From NCBI RefSeq assembly GCF_000805675.1, contig NZ_JSEF01000010.1, positions 1-50,139 on the forward strand: 50,139 nt of DNA, in the 5' to 3' direction. How positions within the stretch are numbered: position 1 is the first letter of the stretch; every line of letters starts with the position of its first letter. A program made the translations under genes and the position numbers. This DNA comes from Corynebacterium minutissimum (GTDB lineage: Bacteria > Actinomycetota > Actinomycetes > Mycobacteriales > Mycobacteriaceae). Positions 1 to 7,719 of the stretch are shown piece after piece. The notes beneath the pieces were generated by a model, which had not been told where the DNA came from, did not search any database, and saw only the letters and a list, made by a program, of their open reading frames with translations.

Positions 1-47
1 CGTAACTTCTCATCACCTGACATCTACACAACCTCCTAGCTGTATAG

Positions 48-3000
48 ATGCATTCACCACCTGAGCCCGCCGCCGACGAAAGCATCTTCATTTTTAATTC
101 TGGTCGCTCACTGCGAAACTTGAATCTCGGAGCAGGGCTGAGCGACGAGAAAGTCAAGCAGTTCGCGTCGGCCACTGCCGATAACCCTGTGCGTTACGCC
201 TGGCAGGGCAACTACAAGAAGGACAATCCTGATGGCCCGAAAGCCACCCAGGGGTCCAATGCGTCTTTCTCCGCTGCTGTGAACCCGTGGCCGAGCGAGA
301 ACAACGAATGTAACCCGATCACGGTCTCGTGGGAGGACTGGGAGAAGCACGTCATCGTTCCTGGTGCGAAAACCAAGGTCGGTACGATCAACGTTCCTGC
401 TTTGCGGTACGCCGGTGCGGACGACTCGATGTCCCGCATGGTCGTGGAAGCGTACGACGGCAACGGCGAGTTCATCGGCACCACGGATCCGTCCGTCTCC
501 GGCGGTGAGCAGCTGCTGGATATCGACGAAGCGACCGGCGAGATCTTCTTCACCTGGCCTGAATACCGTGGTACGGACCTGGCGACCGACAAGAACGTGA
601 ACTTCTCCGTTCTGGCGAAGCCGCGTACCATCGACCAGCTCCAGAGTGCCGCTAGACACAATACCTACGGCAATGGCCAGGTCTTCGACAGTTCGAACTC
701 GCTGACGCGCTATAACAAGGCGAACGTCATCGATTCCAAGGCGTTCTCCTTGGACGACACCGAGTACCACGACCCGAAGTACGACAAGGTAGACGCTTCG
801 ATTATTTCGGGCGTCGATAGTGCTACCGGTCCGATTGCTACCGAGCCACAAAAGGTCACCTTCACCCAGGTCCCAGACCTGATCAAGGAACTGGCGAAGA
901 AGAAGGGCGAAGGCGGCTTTGAAGCTATAGCCACCCTCGACGAGAAGTACGTCTACGAGGGCTGGACCGTGGAGATGGACGAGGACTACAACGTCACCGT
1001 CACCGCTCCGGAGAACCCGAAGCCGGGCACATTCGCCCGTCCGGTGGTCACCGTCGAGTACTCGAACGGCTCGACCGATAGGCTTGAGCTGTTCGTGGTT
1101 GTCGACCCGAACAACACGCAGGTCACTGACCTGGTGCGCCCGGGTCTGACTAAGGGCATCATCGGTGATGACCTCACCGCCCAGGTGGGCACCAAGTCCA
1201 TCATGAAGGGCCACAAGCCGGTTCACCCTGCTAAGTTCGAGGTCGACCCGTCCACTGTCCCTGAAGGCTGGACCGTCACCGTCGATGAGACGGGCAAGGT
1301 CACCGCGAAGGCGGACGACACCGTGGCGCCGGGCACCATCATCACCCCGAAGGTGAAGGCGACCTACCCGGACCAGACCACGGACGAGATCGAGACTCAG
1401 TTCCAGGCGATCGTCGATATCAAGATCCCTACCTACGACACGGTGACCAATAAGCCGACTGCCAAGGTCACTCTCAAGCCTGAGCTTCCGGAGCGCGGAC
1501 TGAGCGGCAACACGACCGACGAGGCACCAACGCGCTACACCTTCAAGGACGGTAAGACCGAGTACACCCACACGGATGACAGCGGCACGTGGACCGTCAA
1601 GATTGACGAGAACACTGGTGAAATGACCACGACCATTCCGCGGACCGCACCCGAGGGCTACATCCTGAACGTTCCGGTTCTTGCCCACTACGACAACACC
1701 GACAAGCCGCAAGAGGTCAAGGGCACCGTCGTCGTTCTGAAGAGCGATATCGCTCCGACGTACGGCGTGGAGACCACTGGCCCGAATCAGGCTGTGAACC
1801 ATAACGTCCAGGACGCCCCTAAGGGGTCGAAGTTCTCCTTCGGCACCGATGAGAACGGCGCACCGATCACCAAACAGGAAGTCGACGGCTGGAAGTACAC
1901 CGTCGACCCGAACACCGGTGTCGTATCTTCCACCCCGCCGGCAGATGCCAAGCCAGGTGACAAGAACACCATCAACGTCACTGTGACGACTCCGGACGGC
2001 CCCACCCCGCTGGTGCCAGTCACCACCGTGGTGAAGCTGACCAACAACTGGGAAGCCGAGCCGTCCTACCCAGTAGAGACCGTCTACCCGGGCGAGACCG
2101 CTAAGCTGCCGGTCGCTCTGGACAAGCCGGACAACGTCAACGTCGCGAAGGAAAACCCATACAAGTTGGGTGATGTTCCTGCCGGTTGGACCGTCAGCAT
2201 TGACGACAACGGTCAGGTCACCGCGACCGCACCTGCGGATGCGAAGCCGGGCGATCAGGTCAAGATCCCGGTCACTGTGACCTACGAGGACGGCTCTACG
2301 GATACTGCTTACGCTGTCGTGAACGTTGTCGATGTCCCGACCCGTGAGGTTCCGTTCAAGGTCGAGTACAAGTACGACGACACCATTCCTGCTGGCGAGT
2401 ACAAGGTTAAAACCAAGGGTGAGCCCGGCGCAGAGAAGCAGAACAAGGACGGTACGTGGGAGCAGACGAAGGCACCGACTAACGAGGTCGTGGTCGTCGG
2501 CACCAAGCCTGCCAAGAGCGCCGAGGAAGTCACATGGAAGGTTCCGATCCCGTACCCGACCGAGGTTCGCGAGAACCCGGACCTGAAACCTGGTGAAACC
2601 CGGGTAGTTCAGGAAGGTGAGAACGGTGAGAAAACCTACACCGCTAAGTTCACTGCTGAGGGTGATAAGGCTGAGGTAGTCGAGGAAGAGACCACCAAGG
2701 AGCCTGTCAAGCGGATCGTCGAGTACGGCCCGGGCCTTGCTCCGAGCGAACTGGTGACCAAGACTGAGAAGCCGATTCCGTTCGAGACCGAGGTTGTCTT
2801 CGACGACTCTCTGCCGGCTGGCGAGAAGGTCGTCGACCAGAAGGGCGAGCTCGGAACCGAAGTAGAGACCTCGACCCAGAAGCTTGTCGACGGTAAGCCT
2901 TCCGGCGACCCGACCGTGACCACTGAGCGGACCAAGGAACCGACGACGGAGAAGATCCGCGTGGGTACCAAGACCACCGGTGAAAACACGGAGACTTACA

Positions 3001-6000
3001 ATGCCGAGGCTCCGTACAAGGTCGTTGTTAAGTACGACCCGAACATGCCTGCTGGTGAGTCCAAGGTGACCACGCAGGGTGTTCCGGGTGAGAAGACGGT
3101 GACGATCAAGCGCGAGATTGTTAACTCCAAGCCGGGTGATCCGAAGATCACTGAAGAGATTACCAAGCAACCGGTTGACGAGGTCATCACTGTCGGCACG
3201 AAGCCGTCCGAGGCCTCCTCGAAGGTCAGCTGGACTGCTCAGGTTCCGTCCGGGGTTGAGACCCGTCCGAACCCGGAGTTGAAGCCGGGTGAGATCAAGG
3301 TTGTCCAGAAGGGTGTTCCGGGCGAGAAGACCTACACCGCTGACTTCACCGCCAAGGGCAACGAAGGCTCCGTGAAAGTTGATGAAAAGCAGACCAAGGA
3401 TCCGATCAACGAGATCATCGAATACGGTCCGGCGGCTGAGGACACTTCTGTGGTGACTAAGGTTGAGAAGCCTGTTCCGTTCGAGACGGAGATCGTCTTC
3501 GACGACAACCTCGAGGAGGGTGAGCAGGTCGTCGATCAGCAGGGCGAGCTTGGTACCGAGGTTGTTACCTCTACCCAGAAGATCGTCGATGGCAAGCCGT
3601 CCGGTGATCCACAGGTGACCACTGAGCAGACGAAGCCGCCGAAGAACGCCAAGATCCGCGTGGGTACCAAGACCACCGGTGAAGTCAAGAAGTCGGTTGA
3701 GTCTGAGGTTCCATTCAGTGTGAAGATTGAGTTCGACCCGAACCTGCCTGCTGGCACCTCCGAGGTTGTCACCGAGGGCAAGCCGGGCAAGAAGACCATC
3801 ACAGTGACCCAGAAGGTCACCAACTCCCAGCCGGATGGCGAAGCCACTGTAGAGGAGAAGGTCACCGAACAGCCGGTGGACCAGGTCATCAAGGTCGGCA
3901 CCAAGCCATCCGAGGCATCTGAAAAGGTCACGTGGACCGCTCAGGTTCCGTTTGAAGTGGAGACTCGTCCGAACCCTGAGTTGAAGCCGGGTGAGATCAA
4001 GGTTGTCCAGAAGGGTGTTCCGGGTGAGAAGACCTACACTGCAGACTTCTCTGCCAAGGGCGACCAGGCCACGGTGACCCCGGAGGAGAAGCAGACTAAG
4101 GATCCGGTCAAGGAAATCATTGAGTATGGTCCGAAGGTTGAGGACACCTCCGTGGTGACCAAGACCGAGAAGCCGGTTCCATTCGAGACCGAGATCGTCT
4201 TCGACAACACCTTGAAGGAAGGCGAGCAGAAGGTTGACCAGCAGGGTGAAACCGGTATCGAAGTCGTGACCTCCACTCAGAAGATTGTGGATGGCAAGCC
4301 TTCCGGCGAGCCAACCGTGACTACTGAGCGCACCAAGGAACCGAAGAAGCAGATCATCCGCGTCGGTACCAAGACTGAGGGCACGAACGTCACCGAGTCC
4401 GAGGCTGCTGTTCCGTTCGAGACCGAGATTCAGTTCGACGACACGATGGATGCTGGTACCCAGGAGACTGTCCAGGAGGGCAAGCCGGGTAAGGATAAGG
4501 TCACCACGACCCAGAACATCGTGGACTCGAAGGTTGTCGGTACCAAGACCGAAACTGAGCGCATTGCAGAGCCTGTCAAGAAGATCATCAAGGTCGGCAC
4601 CAAGGGCAAGACCACGTCGAAGACCATTGAGTGGACCGAGAACACCCCGTTCGAGGTTGAGGTTCGCGAGAACCCCGAGCTTAAGGCCGGTGAGACCAAG
4701 GTTGTCCAGCAGGGCAAGCCAGGCGAGGTCAAGCACACTGTGACCGTGACCTCCGATAATGGCGAGATTTCAACCACGGACGACACCGAGGAGATCAGCA
4801 AGCCGACGAAGCAGATCATCGAGGTCGGCACCGCGCCGTCCCAGACCGAGCTGACCGATAAGCACACCGAGCAGCTGCCGTTCGAGACCCTCATTGAGGT
4901 GGACCCGAACCTGGAGGCCGGCAGGGTCATTGAGGATCAGGCAGGTTCCTTCGGTGAGAAGGAAGTCACCAAGGTTTGGAAGCTGGAGAACGGTGTAGCT
5001 GTCGGTGACCCGGAGACCACAGAGAAGGTCACCAAGGAACCGACGCCGCGCAAGCTGCGTATCGGTAGCAAGGTTGTGACGGAGACTGAAAAGGTCACCG
5101 AAACCACCAACACCACCACGACTGTGACCGAGAAGGAACAGGTTCCGGCAGCGGAGGTTGAGCGTTCCTTCTTCGGTGTGGAGCTGGTCAAGCCTGGTCA
5201 GACCGAGTCTCAGGACGTGAAGAACCACACGGACGGCAACACCTACGAGGTGCCGTCGGACGTTGATGGTTGGAGCTTCTCTGTGGACGAGAACGGCAGG
5301 GTAACGGCAACTGCACCGTCGACGGCCGAGTCCGGCGACTACATCGAGGTACCTGTGACGGTTACCCCGGAGAACGGCAAGCCATATGTGACCAACGCGG
5401 TGTTCATCGTCAAGGAAGATGAGCCGATCGCTCCTGAGCCGAATGACCCGGAGATCATTCAGGCACCGACCTACAACCCGGACGTCATCGAGGCTGGTGA
5501 CACCAAGACGGTTGGCATCAACTACGGCCACGCCGAGGGCAACACGTACGAGTTGGGTGAGGTGCCGGATGGTTGGACCGTAACCATTGATGAAACCACT
5601 GGTGAGCTGACGGTTACCCCGCCGGCTGACACCCCGAGCGGCACCATCAAGGAGATTCCGGTCAAAGTCACGACGAAGGACGGCGAAGTCTTTAACGTGA
5701 AGACCGTCATCGGCGTTATCAGCGACAACTGTGGTTGCGAGCCGGTTGAGCCGAATGAACCAACCGACGAGCCGACTGAGGAACCGGAGGAACCGACAGC
5801 CAAGCCGGAGGAACCGACAGCCAAGCCGGAAGAACCGACAGCCAAGCCGGAAGAGCCGACAGCCAAGCCGGAAGAGCCGACAGCCAAGCCGGAAGAACCG
5901 ACAGCCAAGCCGGAAGAACCGACAGCCAAGCCGGAAGAACCGACAGCCAAGCCGGAAGAACCGACAGCCAAGCCGGAAGAACCGACAGCCAAGCCGGAAG

Positions 6001-7256
6001 AACCGACAGCCAAGCCGGAAGAACCGACAGCCAAGCCGGAAGAACCGACAGCCAAGCCGGAAGAACCGACAGCCAAGCCGGAAGAACCGACAGCCAAGCC
6101 GGAAGAACCGACAGCCAAGCCGGAAGAACCGACAGCCAAGCCGGAAGAACCGACAGCCAAGCCGGAAGAACCGACAGTCAAGCCGGAAGAACCGACAGTC
6201 AAGCCGGAAGAACCGACAGTCAAGCCGGAGGAGCCGACGACCGTAACGGTTACTGAGACGGTTGATCCTTCTAACCCGGCACCGAGCGAGGACCCGAAGG
6301 ACCCGGAGCCGACCGAAGAGCAGCCAACGGGTGATGCCTCGACGACGACTGTCACGGTTACGGAAACCAAGGAGCCGTCCACGCCGAGCGAACCGACGCC
6401 GTCTGACGACCCGAAGGATCCGGAGCCGAAGCCGACGGTCACCGTAACGGTAACCGAGGATCCGTCAAAGCCGACCCCGACCGACGAGACCACGTCGACC
6501 GAGCCGACCACAGACAATCCAAAGCCGTCTGATGAGAATCCGACTGTGACGGTTACCGTGACCGAGGATCCTTTCGAGCCGCGCCCGACCGACGACACCA
6601 CGCCGGCTGAGCCGACTGTGGAGGATACCCCGTCCGAGGATCCGACCACTCCGGTGGAGCCGACCGACCCGACCGACCCGACTGATCCGGATACTCCGGT
6701 TGAGCCTTCCGACCCGACTGATCCGAACGAGCCGTCTGAGCCGGACACTCCGGCCGACCCGAACGAGCCTCGTATTCCGGAGGTCGGCAGTCTGTGGCCG
6801 ATCCTCATTCCGCTGGTCCTGGTACCTGCAGTCATCGGTCACTTCATCAACCAGCCGGGAACTCCGGCTCCGAAGCTGCCTGGTCTGCCGCTGAAGCCGC
6901 AGAAGCCGGAGGACGTCATCAAGGACCTTCAGCCAAAGGCTCCGGGCGAGGCAGAACAGCCTAAGCCGCAGGCACCGGGTGAGGCTGAACAGCCGCAGCC
7001 ACAGGATCCGCAGGCGTCGATGGAGAACGAGCGGTCGAACTCTGTTGAATCCAAGGATGTTCAGTCGAGCCAGAGCGACAACACCAGCCGCTACACTGGC
7101 AAGTCCCCGAGCACAACGGATTCCAGGAAGAGCACCAACTCTGGCTTCCTGGCTAACACTGGTGCGAATGTCCTGGGTCTGCTAGCCGCAGGTCTGGCAC
7201 TCATTGCCGGTGCCGCACTGCTGCTGCGCCCTGGTCGCGGCCGCAAGGAGTCCTAG
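48..7256 (+). CDS. Giant repetitive LANTG cell-wall surface protein, N-terminus missing
   Basis: The frame encodes about 2,402 residues of an extracellular, sortase-anchored adhesin-like protein. Residues ~300-760 hold several Rib/YPDG-like beta modules (repeating 'GWTVxxD..G.VTATAP' and 'PVTVTYxDGS'). Residues ~762-1680 hold 12 G5-like modules ending in 'VGTK' or 'EYGP'. Two more Rib-like modules follow, then a Pro/Glu/Thr stalk of EEPTAKP repeats, a TVTVTE-rich segment, a hydrophobic stretch near residue 2250, and a C-terminal sorting signal: LANTG (7149-7163), hydrophobic segment, RPGRGRKES tail. Sortase would attach it to peptidoglycan. Odd: there is no signal peptide. The ATG at 48 directly follows an in-frame TAG (45-47) and has no Shine-Dalgarno sequence, so the true 5' end is probably upstream and separated by a stop or frameshift, or the gene is broken. 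Surface adhesion is inferred from architecture only. Confidence 0.8.
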   Translation: MHSPPEPAADESIFIFNSGRSLRNLNLGAGLSDEKVKQFASATADNPVRYAWQGNYKKDNPDGPKATQGSNASFSAAVNPWPSENNECNPITVSWEDWEKHVIVPGAKTKVGTINVPALRYAGADDSMSRMVVEAYDGNGEFIGTTDPSVSGGEQLLDIDEATGEIFFTWPEYRGTDLATDKNVNFSVLAKPRTIDQLQSAARHNTYGNGQVFDSSNSLTRYNKANVIDSKAFSLDDTEYHDPKYDKVDASIISGVDSATGPIATEPQKVTFTQVPDLIKELAKKKGEGGFEAIATLDEKYVYEGWTVEMDEDYNVTVTAPENPKPGTFARPVVTVEYSNGSTDRLELFVVVDPNNTQVTDLVRPGLTKGIIGDDLTAQVGTKSIMKGHKPVHPAKFEVDPSTVPEGWTVTVDETGKVTAKADDTVAPGTIITPKVKATYPDQTTDEIETQFQAIVDIKIPTYDTVTNKPTAKVTLKPELPERGLSGNTTDEAPTRYTFKDGKTEYTHTDDSGTWTVKIDENTGEMTTTIPRTAPEGYILNVPVLAHYDNTDKPQEVKGTVVVLKSDIAPTYGVETTGPNQAVNHNVQDAPKGSKFSFGTDENGAPITKQEVDGWKYTVDPNTGVVSSTPPADAKPGDKNTINVTVTTPDGPTPLVPVTTVVKLTNNWEAEPSYPVETVYPGETAKLPVALDKPDNVNVAKENPYKLGDVPAGWTVSIDDNGQVTATAPADAKPGDQVKIPVTVTYEDGSTDTAYAVVNVVDVPTREVPFKVEYKYDDTIPAGEYKVKTKGEPGAEKQNKDGTWEQTKAPTNEVVVVGTKPAKSAEEVTWKVPIPYPTEVRENPDLKPGETRVVQEGENGEKTYTAKFTAEGDKAEVVEEETTKEPVKRIVEYGPGLAPSELVTKTEKPIPFETEVVFDDSLPAGEKVVDQKGELGTEVETSTQKLVDGKPSGDPTVTTERTKEPTTEKIRVGTKTTGENTETYNAEAPYKVVVKYDPNMPAGESKVTTQGVPGEKTVTIKREIVNSKPGDPKITEEITKQPVDEVITVGTKPSEASSKVSWTAQVPSGVETRPNPELKPGEIKVVQKGVPGEKTYTADFTAKGNEGSVKVDEKQTKDPINEIIEYGPAAEDTSVVTKVEKPVPFETEIVFDDNLEEGEQVVDQQGELGTEVVTSTQKIVDGKPSGDPQVTTEQTKPPKNAKIRVGTKTTGEVKKSVESEVPFSVKIEFDPNLPAGTSEVVTEGKPGKKTITVTQKVTNSQPDGEATVEEKVTEQPVDQVIKVGTKPSEASEKVTWTAQVPFEVETRPNPELKPGEIKVVQKGVPGEKTYTADFSAKGDQATVTPEEKQTKDPVKEIIEYGPKVEDTSVVTKTEKPVPFETEIVFDNTLKEGEQKVDQQGETGIEVVTSTQKIVDGKPSGEPTVTTERTKEPKKQIIRVGTKTEGTNVTESEAAVPFETEIQFDDTMDAGTQETVQEGKPGKDKVTTTQNIVDSKVVGTKTETERIAEPVKKIIKVGTKGKTTSKTIEWTENTPFEVEVRENPELKAGETKVVQQGKPGEVKHTVTVTSDNGEISTTDDTEEISKPTKQIIEVGTAPSQTELTDKHTEQLPFETLIEVDPNLEAGRVIEDQAGSFGEKEVTKVWKLENGVAVGDPETTEKVTKEPTPRKLRIGSKVVTETEKVTETTNTTTTVTEKEQVPAAEVERSFFGVELVKPGQTESQDVKNHTDGNTYEVPSDVDGWSFSVDENGRVTATAPSTAESGDYIEVPVTVTPENGKPYVTNAVFIVKEDEPIAPEPNDPEIIQAPTYNPDVIEAGDTKTVGINYGHAEGNTYELGEVPDGWTVTIDETTGELTVTPPADTPSGTIKEIPVKVTTKDGEVFNVKTVIGVISDNCGCEPVEPNEPTDEPTEEPEEPTAKPEEPTAKPEEPTAKPEEPTAKPEEPTAKPEEPTAKPEEPTAKPEEPTAKPEEPTAKPEEPTAKPEEPTAKPEEPTAKPEEPTAKPEEPTAKPEEPTAKPEEPTAKPEEPTAKPEEPTAKPEEPTVKPEEPTVKPEEPTVKPEEPTTVTVTETVDPSNPAPSEDPKDPEPTEEQPTGDASTTTVTVTETKEPSTPSEPTPSDDPKDPEPKPTVTVTVTEDPSKPTPTDETTSTEPTTDNPKPSDENPTVTVTVTEDPFEPRPTDDTTPAEPTVEDTPSEDPTTPVEPTDPTDPTDPDTPVEPSDPTDPNEPSEPDTPADPNEPRIPEVGSLWPILIPLVLVPAVIGHFINQPGTPAPKLPGLPLKPQKPEDVIKDLQPKAPGEAEQPKPQAPGEAEQPQPQDPQASMENERSNSVESKDVQSSQSDNTSRYTGKSPSTTDSRKSTNSGFLANTGANVLGLLAAGLALIAGAALLLRPGRGRKES
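2335..5085 (+). repeat. Twelve G5-like modules in an A-B-C higher-order array
   Basis: Twelve units of about 76 residues each begin near 'VPFETEI' or an equivalent and end in 'IRVGTK', 'ITVGTKPSE' or 'IIEYGP'. Three unit types alternate: B-C-A-B-C-A-B-C-A-B-C-A. Type-A units start near 2770, 3472 and 4172, so the super-repeat is about 700 bp. G5 and related E modules form extended rods in staphylococcal SasG/Aap; a stalk role here is inferred from that. Confidence 0.75.
5787..6239 (+). repeat. 21-bp tandem repeat, 21 full copies plus a partial copy (EEPTAKP/EEPTVKP)
   Basis: Positions 5787-6227 are exactly 441 bp, or 21 units of 21 bp. Eighteen encode EEPTAKP and the last three EEPTVKP, followed by a partial EEPT. 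The unit length is a multiple of three, so copy-number change would keep the frame. Interior copies are identical (gaa gaa ccg aca gcc aag ccg), while the first five and the terminal ones carry gag/gaa or gtc variants, the usual picture of recent homogenization by slippage or recombination. Confidence 0.95.
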
Positions 7257-7317
7257 AACTACCTAGGACCCTGGGGCCAAGTTGGCCCTAGGCCACGGCT
7301 ACTGAGGCCGTGAAGGA

Positions 7318-7348
7318 AACGCCCGAGCACAACGCTCGGGCGTTTTTT
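7318..7348 (+). terminator. Rho-independent terminator of the surface protein gene
   Basis: Ten-bp perfect stem AACGCCCGAG (7318-7327) and CTCGGGCGTT (7335-7344) with a 7-nt loop, running into a T tract up to 7348. It lies about 60 bp after the TAG stop. Two smaller inverted repeats precede it between 7271 and 7312. Confidence 0.9.
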
Positions 7349-7522
7349 GTTTTCTCTTTTTGGCCTTCTGGGTATTCAGGTGATGCGAGTAGTTCTATAC
7401 GCGTTGAGTAGAGACGTGGTCGCGCGGCTGGGAGGCAACCAGATCATCCCCGGTCCGGTGGGTAGGGCCGGCACGGGAACTTTCAGACCTTGATATCGCT
7501 TCCGCGCAATGTTGAGAGCGTA

Positions 7523-7582
7523 AAAAATGAGCACGATAGGCGGCGAAACGAGGTCGGTTGAAGGGCTATCGTGCTCATTTTT
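7523..7582. repeat. Perfect 17-bp inverted repeat between convergent genes
   Basis: AAAAATGAGCACGATAG at 7523-7539 is exactly complementary to CTATCGTGCTCATTTTT at 7566-7582, with a 26-nt spacer. A-tract and T-tract ends give terminator shape on both strands. It lies between the surface protein gene and odhA, each of which already has its own terminator, so it is either an extra bidirectional terminator or a small palindromic element. Confidence 0.8.
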
Positions 7583-7652
7583 CGCAGGCGGGGAGGGAGA
7601 GAATGATCCGAAGAAGGATCCCTAGGTTCCAGCCGGGGCAGAAGGCATAGCA

Positions 7653-7701
7653 AAGGCCCCAGCCGCCACCGCTCGGGGAGAGGTGGCAAGACCGGGGCCT
7701 T
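7653..7701 (-). terminator. Probable terminator of odhA
   Basis: Just beyond the odhA stop, AAGGCCCC (7653-7660) pairs with GGGGCCTT (7694-7701), with inner pairing of GCCACC and GGTGGC. Read on the minus strand, the stem ends in GGGGCCTTTGC, a short U run. Confidence 0.7.
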
Positions 7702-7719
7702 GGAAGAGCCTAGACGCTG

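Noticed and set aside
108..4736. 1,542-codon minus-strand open frame
   Set aside because: It lies wholly opposite the surface protein gene, is Leu/Arg-rich and low in complexity, mirrors the plus-strand repeats, and has no recognised domain.
5787..6239. Possible CRISPR array
   Set aside because: The repeats are contiguous with no spacers and encode EEPTAKP in frame; it is a minisatellite.
5522..6835. 437-codon minus-strand frame rich in SSGLAVG repeats
   Set aside because: This is the reverse reading of the 21-bp tandem repeat; the plus frame is the coding one because it continues the surface protein to its sorting signal.
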